Shown here: positions 18,791-28,789 of the stretch, piece after piece | Position numbering within the stretch: the first letter of the stretch is position 1 | How the letters are laid out: every line of letters starts with the position of its first letter | Source: Azolla pinnata | Lineage: Eukaryota > Streptophyta > Polypodiopsida > Salviniales > Salviniaceae | DNA length: 30,944 bases | Reading direction: 5' to 3' | Assembly: GCA_037176905.1 (NCBI GenBank) | Contig: JBBBWG010003793.1 | Coordinates: 1 to 30,944, forward strand | Position numbers and translations under genes: made by a program | Notes under the pieces: generated by a model | What the model saw: only the letters and a program-made list of their open reading frames with translations | Databases searched by the model: none | Told to the model about the DNA's origin: nothing

Positions 18791-19280
18791 GTTTGTGGCC
18801 TCGGGGTGAAATTTTCGCCTTTGGACGTTATGTGGCCACTGGGTGAAGTCTAGCCTACAGACGGAATGTGATTTGTATTGTTTTAGGTTGTGTGCGTGAC
18901 TTTGGAAGAACTATGGGGACAGTAAATGTAGAGATAGTTGTAGAGATTGTGTCACCCTTCTCACCCGCATTCTTTCCGAGCAAGTAGTTGTGAATGTCAA
19001 TGGAAGACGAGATTTTTTGGGGCTTTTGGTTTACTTATCACAAAGTTTCTATGAGTGACTGTCTGACTAAATGAATGAATGTCCTTCCTTCTTCTTAAAA
19101 GTGTGTAAGCCTTGCTAGTAAAACTTTGATAGAAATACATTGATAAAATCATATTATTAGTTACTCATACAATTGTGTGCTTGTATATATCCTCTTGACG
19201 GGCATTAATCGTGCGAATGAAGACTACCTACTGAAGCTACGTGAAATCCAAGAACAATCGATGCCTGCAAGGCTAATCAA
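18791..19280. other. Intergenic DNA
   Basis: The left part may be the body of the tRNA-like element, as it continues without a break, but no poly-A or duplicated target site was found. No gene is seen. Confidence 0.35.
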
Positions 19281-19328
19281 ATATATATATATATATATAT
19301 ATATATGTGTATAACATATACACACATA

Positions 19329-19697
19329 GGGAGAATTACCAAAAATCGTCCAACAAAATTGTAAATTACATTCTCATGCCAGTTTTACTATTGCAATTTC
19401 CTAATCGGCCATCGATCAGAGGTTAGGGCCACGAAAATTAGGGTTCAGCCTAATCAAGGGTTAATCAAGCTTCTCTAAGAACACTTCAGCTATATTACAT
19501 AGTCAGCAGTAATTACATTAGTTGATTGAGACGATAGCCTAATTACATCGGGGTTGATCAAAATTATGGCTTAATTAGTGCAAACATCAATTAGAAAGCA
19601 ACAATAGTAAGAGTAGGCATTAACTTGTAATTTCTAATTTTAGCTGACGCCAAAATGTAATGGATAATTTTGTTAGACATTTTTTGGTGACTCTCCC
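19329..19697. mobile_element. Non-autonomous TIR element (MITE-like)
   Basis: The ends are inverted repeats: GGGAGAATTACCAAAAA on the left and, read from the other strand, GGGAGAGTCACCAAAAA on the right. Similarity runs on without gaps for about 54 bp, roughly 40 of them matching, and more loosely to about 75 bp. Both ends are bordered by TA (19327-19328 and 19698-19699), as for a Tc1/mariner-type target duplication, although TA-rich flanks weaken this. The 369-bp element has no transposase. AT/TG microsatellites lie outside both ends (19281-19306 and 19710-19737). Confidence 0.7.
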
Positions 19698-20898
19698 TAT
19701 ATATTCCCTGTGTGTGTGTATATATATATATATATAGATAGATAGATTCGAGTAGCTATGATTGAAACTGTTTACGTGCGTATTGTAGATGCCATTTTGT
19801 GGACGCCATGAAACCGCGAAGTGCTTCAAATGCTGGTGGGCACACACACACCAAATTGGTCATCAATGATATGTTTGAAATAGCACATGGGGGAAAGACA
19901 GACAGACGGACCAACAGACAGACAACTTGCCGACAAAAAGGAGAGGGAAGAAGATCTTGAGCGGGTTTCGGTGCGAAAGAAACCAAGTGTACGTGTGTGG
20001 GCTCATTTGTGATGGGAGCCAGCCAGCCAGCCCGAAAGTCAGTCAGTCAATCAGTCAATCAGTCAATCAATTGATCAGTCATGGATTCTAATTGATCCGA
20101 TCCGATCCGGAAAAAGTTTGATGATGATGCCATCCATGGTATTAGTATCACACATGAATTATGTACATGATGACGATGACGATGAGTATTGGTTCATCCA
20201 AAAGCTTGATTAGCATGATGATGATGATGATGGTTAACGATAGTCGATGGTTAGAATGATGAGGGTGGTAATGATGATGACAGTGATGATGCGAGAAAGT
20301 AAAAAAAGATGCCATAAGGTGTAAGACATCAATTTATAACACCGGGATATGGACAATACAGATGAAAATAGAGAATATATAGATGAAAATTCTGTGTTGT
20401 TTGATTATTTGATCATGAAGAGTTGCATGTATTATATACTCATCTCCCATAAGGTGGTGGTTACAAAACATTTTATTATCATATGGGGTATTTTGGGAAT
20501 TATTATTCTTAACTCTAATGGTTATTCTAATTATCTAATTTAGACTAATATTAACATTTATTTTATATTTTGAATCCCCCCCCATAAAATAAATATACAC
20601 CAATTTTGTTAAATAATTCTAATGCTTTTGTTGTGGTATTGGATTTGTCAAAAAACAACCCACATTGTTGTTGTAGATGTATACTATGTAAACATCTCTT
20701 TCGCTTCCACCAATTCTCTAATAAAGTGATGTTGTGCTCTTATATGTTTCTTTTGATTTGTGAACTTTGGATTGATTGGTAGTTACTTGTATGATCGATT
20801 ATTACAAAATACTTTGTCACTTTTACTTAGCCTTAAGATATCAAACTCTTCTATAATAGTCTTTATCCATAGTCCTTTTGCGTTTAATGTCATTGTAA
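19698..20898. other. Intergenic, low-complexity DNA
   Basis: It contains (TG)(TA)n at 19710-19737, AGCC and AGTC/AATC tetranucleotide runs at 20018-20076, GATCC repeats near 20096, and GAT-rich runs at 20169-20285. It becomes AT-rich toward the LTR at 20899. No gene is supported. Confidence 0.5.
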
Positions 20899-21412
20899 TG
20901 TCAGAACAAAGCAAAAGATTGGACGATTGAAGGAAGATATAAAAGAATAAAAGAATAAAAGAAGAGAGGATAGTAGAAAAGATTGGACGATTGAAGGAAG
21001 ATATAAAAGAATAAAAGAAGAGAAGATAGTAAAACAATGGATTTATTAGAATAGAATGAGTGCAAGGAGGAGTTGGATACAAGGTAGGCTTGGAGGTGAA
21101 GATTGGTGTTGATTCAAATTATTTTGATTGATCTATATGTATCTATTTACAGTTTTCTATAGAATAGCCTAGAGATTTTTAAAATGCTCTAAAATGTTAT
21201 AGACCTAGAATATTCTACGATGTTTTACAAAATTTTAGAATGTTCTAAAAAGTTCTAGAGTTTTTTATGATACCATAATCACTATGAAAAGATGATGAGC
21301 CTTTATCATTTTATGTTATGATACGTTACTTTAATGGTTAGGCTTTAGATTTCGTGATATGAGATTTTAGGTTCAAGTCTGGGTGAAACATAATGTTCAC
21401 TGATTTATGACA
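20899..21412 (-). repeat. 3' LTR of minus-strand gypsy element
   Basis: 514 bp with termini TGTCA...TGACA. It aligns with the plus-strand LTR at 26435-26922 along most of its length: TTCTAGAA phrases, TCTCTAGGCTA, GTATCCAACTCCT, CATTCTATTCTAATAAA and the ending TTCTGACA. A 64-bp internal tandem duplication (start points 20917 and 20981) is absent from the other copy. A polypurine tract abuts its start, so this is the 3' LTR of the element read on the minus strand. Confidence 0.85.
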
Positions 21413-21425
21413 CTGTCCCTCCTTT
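21413..21425 (-). other. Polypurine tract of the minus-strand gypsy element
   Basis: On the minus strand AAAGGAGGGACAG directly precedes the LTR start TGTCATAAATC, as expected for the plus-strand priming site of an LTR retrotransposon. Confidence 0.7.
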
Positions 21426-21429
21426 AAGA

Positions 21430-21900
21430 ACTTGACGAGTACAAGGAATCGTTAACAATGCAAGGCCGACTTGATTGGGATAGCGATGATGGAAGTCGTC
21501 GATAAAAGCTTGAACATTACAAACATTATCGATAGGTTCTCATGTGCAATCGCTCAGGGTATAGTCTAGCCAATCAACTAGGTAATACAATTTATTGTGC
21601 ATAATCTTAAAATCAAGAATGGAAGTTACCTCGTACTCTAGGCCATTAGCAAGTTGAAGAGGAGGTGGTGGCAACACGACACGATTGGGAATCAAGTTCA
21701 GACTATAGCCAATCAACTAGGTAATACAATTTATTGTGCATAATCTTAAAATCAAGAATGGAAGTTACCTCGTACTCTAGGCCATTAGCAAGTTGAAGAG
21801 GAGGTGGTGGCAACACGACACGATTGGGAATCAAGTTCGTGTGACAAGGTTCCAAATGAGAGCTTTGAAAGACTAGATGAAGTTGCAAATTTGTAGGAAG
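21430..21900 (-). pseudogene. Integrase C-terminal chromodomain, with internal duplication
   Basis: On the minus strand the frame has VLPPPPLQLANGLEYEVTSI, then LDFKIMHNKLYYLVDWL, a classic chromodomain core (EYEVxxILDxRxxxxKLxYLVxW). Downstream text up to about 21430 continues as a chromodomain tail with one stop. A perfect 133-bp segment is repeated with a 139-bp period (21567-21699 and 21706-21838), which duplicates the core and breaks the reading. Chromodomains guide integrase to marked chromatin. Confidence 0.8.
21567..21838 (+). repeat. Perfect tandem duplication, 139-bp period
   Basis: The 133-bp copies at 21567-21699 and 21706-21838 read identically, with a 6-bp spacer (AGACTA). The surrounding element is heavily mutated, so this duplication is much younger than the element itself. 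Confidence 0.95.
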
Positions 21901-22149
21901 ATCATGACGAAATGTTACATCATTAATCTGCTTTGTGATGACAAAAGGACCTAAACGTTAAAATCTAGCTTATCATACAGTCGAGTAGTCTTGGTGTGAC
22001 GGTGTAACAACCATACCTGATCACCAATTTTAAATGGAGATGAAGGACCATGTCGATTTACATGGGCCTTATGTTGGGCTTGAGTTTTTTGAAGATATAA
22101 AAACAACTTGGATTGGAGGTGTTATAGTCGGTGGAGGTGTTGCTCTGCA

Positions 22150-22930
22150 CTAGGATTTGGTGAGATCACTTGAATGTCCAAGAGACACCATCGAGAATGG
22201 TTGCTAGTATAGAAATAAAAAGGTGTGCCCTTGGTAGAAGAGTGTATGGTGTTATTGTACGCAAACTTTGCAAGATGCAATATATGACTCCAATCATCTT
22301 GTTGAGAACAAGTGAACCATCAAAGATATTGCTCAAGTATTTGATTTGCGCACTCTGTTTGGCCATCAGTTTTGGGATGACATGTTGAAGGGAGTTTACA
22401 AGAGATTTGGAGCCAGTCACATAGGTGCTTGCAAAAGTGAGAGATAAATTATGGACCACGGTCGCTACTTATGTTGTCTGGAAGAACATGATGGTGAAAT
22501 ACTTCTCGCATAATGATACCTGCTATTTCTTGACTATTGATGCTCTCTACGCAGATAAAAAAAATGTGCAATCTTGGTAAATCGATCTATTACGGTTAAA
22601 ATAACATCAAAACCTTGTGAAGGTGACGGATTTGTAATGAAATGCATTGAAATTGACTGCGATGGCTTGCTTGGAGTCAGCAATGGTTATAACAACCCAT
22701 TAGGATGATGCCTGTGCATTTTGGCTCGACAACATGTGTTATATATCTAAAAGTAATCTTTAACAAATTATTTTAAATGAGGTCACCAAAATGATCGTTT
22801 CACTAGGTCCATGATCTTGACAATACCAAAGTGTCTAGCTATATGGGCATCATGATAGTGCTCCAACACTCAAAGGCATGGTGATCCATTAGGGACATAA
22901 AGGAGATTCTTGTAAAAAAGTAAAGTTATC
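22150..22930 (-). pseudogene. Gypsy integrase, degenerate
   Basis: On the minus strand the zinc-binding region (HDAHIARHFG) and the catalytic core can be traced across several frames. The core has ISMHFIT where ISMDFIT is usual, so the first catalytic Asp (near 22643) is His. SDRGP, carrying the second Asp, and TDGQTE, carrying the Glu, remain. Stops follow SDRGP and occur in the zinc region. The enzyme would join cDNA to host DNA; this copy cannot. Confidence 0.75.
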
Positions 22931-23099
22931 TTGCCGTGTGAACTCCTTATAATATTGAGATGACCCTGACAATATGGAGCAAGATGCATGATTTGGACCA
23001 ACATGGGAGAAGACATCCTTAGCAAAATCATCAGAGTGAATTTATTATCGAATAATATCAAGAAGACTTGAATCCAGTGGCATGCCACAAACCGTAGTT

Positions 23100-24670
23100 T
23101 CTTGTAGTTTTGCTAGACCAAAACTTTTTTATTATTATTGAAAGTTTGATCTCCATGTCAAAGTGCCAAATGTGAGTGCTCAGACAAAGCATCTGATTGC
23201 CCCTGTTGTTTCCTTGGGCGGGATAATCATCTTGAAATCAAAATGAGTTAAAAATTATGCCCCACTTGAGCCGCCTAGAAGTATGTAAAATTTTTGTGGT
23301 TACTATAAATGATGATTTAATGTGGCGAACCTTCTGAGAGATGTTGCTATTACGCATAAGAATTAACCACAGTTAGTAACTTTGTCATGCACCTCGTAGT
23401 TAATCTCCGTAACATTAAATTTTCTTGAGTGGAATGCGACTAGATGTAACTCCCCATCTTCACCTAACTGTGATAAAATGCTCCCAAACGCAAAGTCGGA
23501 TGCATCTGCCTCAATGGTAAATGACTTTTCTGGATTAACATCAACTAAGACAAGAATTGATGTGAATACCTCTTTCAACTTAGTAAAGGCTTTGTCTCCT
23601 TCAGGAGTCTAAACAAATGCTTGATTTTTCTTGGTGTGGAATTGAGTGAGTGGCAATACAATCTTCGAATAATTCCATATGAATTTGCGGTAGAAGTTGG
23701 AAAATCCAAGGAAACACTGAACATCGCGGACGGAACTTGGAGTTTGCCATTCCAATATTATTTAAACTTTTGATAGATCCATGAAAATACTTTTGGATGA
23801 AATGGTATAACCTAAGAACTTGACTTGTTTGCAATCAAAACTACAGTTCTCTAGTTTAACAGAAAGACCATACTCAGTTAAGCATTGGAATACCTTTTAC
23901 ATATGTATATCATGCTCCAACTGTGTTCTAGAGTAAATCAAGAAGTCATTTAAATACATGATAAGAAAGGTATCTAGATAATCTTGGAAAATGTCATTTG
24001 CTCTATGTTAAAAAACAACGGAAGTATTTGTGAGCCCAAAAGGTACGAAGATATACTCGAAATGGCTATATCGAGTGTGAAATGCAATCTTGCACTCATC
24101 CCCCAGTCGAATACTAAGAAAATTATATGAACCCCTTAGATTAATTTTGGTAAAATGCTTTGCCTCACCAATGCGCTCTAAAAGATTGAAAATTAAAGGT
24201 AGAGCATACCTATTTCTTATTGTGACTTTAGTTAATCCCCGATTATCCATAACCAAACGAAGTGAGTTGTCTTTTTTATTCACGAAAAAGATAGGAGCAC
24301 TATCTGGAGTCTTTGAATGTGGAATAAACCCAGTTGCAAGATTCTTGTCAAGGTATGTTCGAAGAACCTCAAGCTTCATAGGTGAGAGATTGTACATTAG
24401 GCCCCATGGTGGCTCTTTCCTTAGTTGTAGATCAATGGGATAATTATATGACCGATGATTTGGAAGTACACTAGCTTTGACTTTGTCGAAGAAATCAACA
24501 TATTTTTCATACTTCTTTGGAATGCAGATCTCTGAGTTCCCTTGAGTGTTACTAGAAGGTGCAATTGATATGACAAATAAGAAAAAAAATATTGTTTTGC
24601 TCCTTGGCATGATTGTTATAGGGTGATGGTTGAAATTTGATGAAGAGAAACAATTTGTTCGGTAGAGCAT
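23100..24670 (-). pseudogene. Gypsy reverse transcriptase and RNase H, degenerate
   Basis: On the minus strand, 24670-24008 is an open frame with RT motifs: KEPPWG, APIFFVNKKD, VMDNRGL and VPFGLTN. The motif A Asp is Asn (KINLRG, 24140-24142), and the YxDD box reads YLND (23945-23956). The RT thumb and connection follow in broken frames. RNase H is recognisable at 23578-23363 (FTIEADASDFA, LVAFHSRK, NYEVHDK). Both replaced catalytic residues and the stops mean no activity. Confidence 0.85.
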
Positions 24671-24780
24671 GAATTGGTAACACTATGTCCTTCAAGGGAA
24701 GGATCTTGGGTTCGAGCCTTGGCTAATACACCCCCTTCTGAAGGGCACCGAATTTCTCGTCGTCGTCTCTAATCAATTCT
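24661..24780 (+). repeat. tRNA-like insertion inside the minus-strand gypsy element
   Basis: GGTAGAGC at 24661 and the B box GGTTCGAGCC at 24709-24718 are spaced as in a tRNA, with TCCTTC/GAAGGA as an anticodon-like hairpin. It lies antisense to the element between protease and RT. The plus-strand element has the same insertion at the equivalent site (28602-28658). Similarity to 18742-18765 (CTTCAAG, then GGTCTTGGGTT) suggests one SINE family. Confidence 0.5.
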
Positions 24781-25060
24781 TTGGCTTTTGAAGGACTATT
24801 GGAAGCTCATGTCTATGGATTATGTTGAAAAAAACTACACATCCTAAATCACCTAAAAGTATGTGTATAGGTTCAAACTTCTCAAATATCTTTCCAGAAG
24901 TTATGTAACGTCCATCAATCACTACTACAAAAGTTGAGCAAGGAAGTTTATGCGAGGGTATTTGATGCTTTTGAGCAAAATCTCTATCCATGAAACAAGA
25001 ATTAGCTCGAGTATATAAGAGAACTAGGACATGAAGTTGACAACTTGATGTCTTAACTTG
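24773..25060 (-). pseudogene. Gypsy aspartic protease, active site lost
   Basis: The minus-strand frame includes NSCFMDRDFAQKHQIP and, further on, HILLGDLGCV, as in retropepsin-like domains of gypsy elements. The catalytic DTG reads YTR (25007-25015), so both Asp and Gly are replaced. It is homologous to 28260-28554 on the plus strand. Confidence 0.75.
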
Positions 25061-25289
25061 TACTTAGGCTGAGAAAACTTTCCTAACATACTTAGAAGAG
25101 ATTGAGCTCACACTAGGCTGTACATATCTAGGACTTTTCAACCAAACGACTGTGATTTTGACTGGACTTATTCATTTGACTCCTCTTCTAATTGGCTTAT
25201 GACCTCAAACTTATTGGATAGAGTTAGATTACTAGAATCACTAGTTGGCACAATTTCTACAATGCTAGACTCATTTTAGAATTCAAAAT

Positions 25290-26110
25290 CTTTCATGATT
25301 TCACAAAAAATTGTTCACAAATTTTGTAAATTCGGAGATATTCGTCCAAATTTTGTTGTTTCTGTTTCATACTTTGAATTTCCTTTTCTATATCCTGCAA
25401 TTTTCAAGAATGAGATTGATTAGAAATTTTAATGAATCTATCCAAACTTTTGCGAAATCTGCCCGAAACTTCATTGTCCAAATTTTGTAACTTTGATATT
25501 TGATACTTTTCTAATTTATTTGTCAAATTTTTTTTCATCAATCCTAGTTTGTTAGAAATTTTGGAATCTTTCTAAATTTTGTATAAATTTGTTATAATCT
25601 TGGAATTTTATCTCGTATAGTTCTAGAATTTTGTGTAAATCTATTATAATTCTAATATTTTGTATAAAACTGTCAGAATACTGGTATTTTGTATAAATTT
25701 GTTATAATTTTGTTGTCAGAATTCTGGTATTTTGTATAAATCTATTAATATTCCGGTATTCTATATAAATCTGTTATAATTTGCATATATTGTATATATG
25801 TATGCTAAGTTTGATATAAATCTAGTTTTTTATGTACACCTATAGAAATTTTGGCAATTTGTATAAATATGTTAAAATTTTTAAATTTGTTAATATTTTG
25901 ATTAATATTTTATATTTATGGTCTTTTTATATAATTAAAGTCCGAATTAGATAGATGGCTGATAGATCGTCACTTCCTCCACACTCGACACTGAGTGACA
26001 CGTATATCATGCTGCCATGACATCAGATGTTCGCTCACTTTGGTGATATGGCACCAACGAAATAGATGGGACCGTATTATGGCCTCGCGTCCACCTCCGA
26101 TCCCATCAAT
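25290..26110. repeat. AT-rich stretch with degenerate TTGTATAAAT repeats
   Basis: TTTTGTATAAATxTxTTATAATTxT recurs near 25579, 25630, 25658, 25687, 25731 and 25769, at uneven spacing of about 28-50 bp. No coding sequence is seen. The stretch separates the two gypsy remnants, and gag of the minus-strand copy would be expected here but is absent. Confidence 0.55.
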
Positions 26111-26330
26111 GAGGGGTCGGCTGACATCATTTTATCCAAGCTTGGTCACCACCCCTAGTATAGTACAACCATCCTACATAGTTGGAACATGCCCCTAGAT
26201 GGGCCAACCCCATGAGACATCCCATGGGCTATCGTGTAACAAGCAAGACGAGCAATGACTTCGCTTTAACAATTCGATTGTAAGAAGCCCAACTATGCCT
26301 CCCTTATACACTCGGGCCCAAACTAGCATT
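26110..26330. repeat. Dispersed repeat, copy 2
   Basis: This copy matches 545-750 in the same orientation around CATGCCCCTAGATGGGCCAA. It lies just left of the plus-strand gypsy 5' LTR and may be target sequence or an older insertion. Confidence 0.6.
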
Positions 26331-26333
26331 AGT

Positions 26334-26466
26334 CCATTTGGATTTTCCCCGCGGCTAATGTACCTAGTGTAAGGAATCAATGAGCATTAGGCGTCCCCTT
26401 CCATTTGGATTTTTCCCGCGGAAAACGTACCCAATGTAAGGAATCAATAAGCATTAGATATCCCCT
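26334..26466 (+). repeat. 67-bp tandem duplication spanning the LTR boundary
   Basis: CCATTTGGATTTT, then CCCGCGG, then TGTAAGGAATCAAT occurs at 26334 and at 26401. The duplicated unit includes the first 30 bp or so of the LTR, so two LTR-start copies (26368 and 26435) exist. Confidence 0.85.
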
Positions 26467-26922
26467 AGATTTGAACCCAAGATATCGTACTACATGATAG
26501 GAAAACCTAACCATTGAAATACCTTATCATGATGTGAAATGCTAAAGGCTACTTTTTTATGATGCATTTAGAGAAAACTTTGGAACTTTCTAGAACATTC
26601 TAGAACCTTTTAAAGCATCCTAGAATATTCTAGGAATAGAACATTAGAGAAACTTCTAGAAATCTCTAGGCTAATCCTATAAATAGAGACATATACATCA
26701 TATCAAATCAGTTCGAGTCAACGCCAGTCTTCAGCCTTAAGCCTTTTTTTTTTTCCAAATAATTTTTTTTTCCCAAAAGCCTTAAGCCTTTCTTGTATCC
26801 AACTCCTCTTGTACTCATTCTATTCTAATAAACTCACTCTTATGTTATCCATCCACTCTCCTCTCTTCTTCTCTACTCTTATATCTTCCTTCAATCATTC
26901 AATCTCTTCACTGGTTCTGACA
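26435..26922 (+). repeat. 5' LTR of plus-strand gypsy element
   Basis: 488 bp from TGTAAGGAATC to TTCTGACA. It aligns with the reverse complement of 20899-21412. A TATA box (TATAAATAG, 26678) marks the U3/R region, followed by a pyrimidine-rich leader. Gag starts 54 bp after its end. The left boundary was set by homology with the minus-strand LTR, whose start abuts a PPT. Confidence 0.85.
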
Positions 26923-26975
26923 GTTTGACTAACGTCTTCTCTTTTACCCCCTTCCTCAAACACTATTAATTACCC

Positions 26976-28033
26976 ATGGCTACTGGCAATCCACAAGAAT
27001 ACCTCGCCCTTGTTGCGGAAATGGAGAATCTCAAAAGCAATTTTACTACATTAGAGCTGGAGAATCAACGACTGCTTGAAGACCTATAAAAGGTTTTTAT
27101 TGAGAAGCAACAAATACACGAAGAGTTTACACGAAGGGTTCAACAATTAAAGTCGGCAATAGTAGCACTACAACAAGTCAAAGTCGAAGGCCAAGGAGTT
27201 GTAAAGGAGCCCAAAATTAGCCTTCCAGCTAAATTCGATGGGTCAAAAGCACATTTTCGGGGTTTTATTAATCAAGTGCGGTTGGTAATTCAGATGCATC
27301 CCACGCGATATCCGACGGATTCCTCTCGAGGTGGGTTAGTGGGCACTTTATTGACTGGCACGACATTGTCATGATTTGCTTCGTTGCCAGAAACAATTCC
27401 CCTCTACTCAACAACTTTGAAGAATTTATCAAAGAGTTTAAAGCTTCTTTCAGGGACACGAATAGTGTAAGGATGACAATCAATAAAATTTGCACACTAC
27501 GGCAAGGGGATCAACCAACATCAACATATGCAGCTAATTTTCTTCTTATTGCAAGTGATATTCCTTGGCATGAACAAGAAGCCCTCATGGAGCAGTTTCG
27601 TTCGGGACTCCGTGGAGACGTAAAAGATTTGCTTCTTATCTTCCTAGAAGATCCGAAATCCCTCACAGAAGCTATCAGCCGAGCGATACGATGTGACAAT
27701 CGACTTTTTGAACGTCGGTCGGATCAACAACAACAACAAATAAGATCAAGATTTATGCCAAGTTATGCATCAGTGACGACACAATCTCCAAGGCAACAAT
27801 ATGGCCCCATCCCAGCCCCGCGACAAACACGGAGTCCAACGCCAATGGACAGCCCGACACCAATGGAGATTGATATGACTCGACATCGAGGACGATTATC
27901 GGATGAAGAGAAACAACACCGTCGAGCCAATCGACTATGCTTATATTGTGGAGGTCTCAGACATATTGATATTCACTGCCTGCACAGGCCAAGACGTCAG
28001 GTACATCATATTAATTGTGATAATAGAAACTAG
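26976..28033 (+). pseudogene. Gypsy gag, broken
   Basis: The start is ATG at 26976 (CCCATGGC). An early TAA at 27087 interrupts a coiled-coil-like N-terminus, and a TGA near 27372 with a frame shift splits the capsid region. The frame at about 27371-28033 then runs through the retrotransposon gag domain (FIKEFKASF, MEQFRSGLRGDVK) to a zinc knuckle, C-X2-C-X4-H-X4-C, at 27938-27979. Gag packages the element's RNA. The breaks would prevent a full-length product. Confidence 0.85.
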
Positions 28034-28049
28034 TCTAGCATTGTAAAAA

Positions 28050-28554
28050 CAATGCCAACTAATGACTCTAGTTATCCACCTCTATCCAATAAGTTTGAGG
28101 TCTTAAGCCGATTAGAAAAGGAGTCAAACGAATAAGTCCAGCCAAAATTGGAGCCGTTTGGTTTGACAGCCCTAGATCTGTGCAGCCTAGTGTGGGTTCC
28201 ATCTCTTCCAAGCATGTTAATAAGGTTTTCTCAGCCGAAGTACAAGTTAGGACACCAAGTTGTCAACTGTCTATCCTTGCCCTCGTAAATACTTGAGCCA
28301 ATTCTTGCTTTATGGATAGAGACTTTGCCCGAAAGCATTAAATACCCTTGCATAAACTTCCTTGCCCAGTTTCTATAGTTGTGATTGATGGACGTCCCAT
28401 AGCTTCTAGAAAAATGTTAGAGGAGTCTAAGCCAATACACATACTCTTAGGCGATTTAGGATGTGTCATTTCCTTCATAATAATTCGTTGCCCCGAGCAC
28501 CCAGTAGTCCTTGGCTTGCCATGGTTCGAGCTCCACAACCCTAGAATTGATTGA
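28050..28554 (+). pseudogene. Gypsy aspartic protease, active site lost
   Basis: The catalytic motif region reads NT-stop-A (28288-28296) where DTGA is expected, so the Asp is Asn and the Gly codon is TGA. Downstream, HILLGDLGCV, then VVLGLPWFELHNPRID, is typical of gypsy protease C-termini. The matching minus-strand copy carries different damage at the same motif. Confidence 0.75.
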
Positions 28555-28601
28555 AAACGACGAGAAATTTGGTGCCCTTCAGATAGAAAGCGAATAGTCC
28601 A

Positions 28602-28658
28602 GACTCGAACCCAGGATCCTCCCCAAGAAAGGCAGTGTTACTAACTCACCCTCTACCA
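28602..28658 (-). repeat. tRNA-like insertion inside the plus-strand gypsy element
   Basis: On the minus strand GGTAGAGGGTGAGTTAGTAAC leads to GGTTCGAGTC, matching the copy at 24661-24720. It occupies the same position and orientation relative to its element, so it was present before the two copies separated. Confidence 0.5.
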
Positions 28659-28789
28659 AAAAAGTTCCTCCTCTTCAGATTTCAACCATCACCTTACAAC
28701 AACTACGCCAAAGAGGAGCAAAAGAAGAGTTTTTCTTATTTGTTGTATCAGTTGCACCTTCTAGTGACACTCAAGGAAAGTCAGAGATC

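Larger units (their letters stand above)
20899..25290 (-). mobile_element. Ty3/gypsy chromovirus remnant, minus strand
   Basis: Read on the minus strand the order is protease, RT, RNase H, integrase, chromodomain, PPT, 3' LTR, which is the gypsy order; the chromodomain marks it as a chromovirus. Homology with the plus-strand copy begins near 25290 (equivalent to 28040 in that copy). Gag and the 5' LTR are not found. Multiple stops, frameshifts and replaced catalytic residues make it non-autonomous and old. Confidence 0.85.

Noticed and set aside
22166..22459. 97-residue minus-strand frame as an independent gene
   Set aside because: It is an out-of-frame reading of the degenerate integrase; the neighbouring frame carries TDGQTE.
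24090..24443. 117-residue plus-strand frame
   Set aside because: It is the antisense shadow of the gypsy RT on the minus strand.
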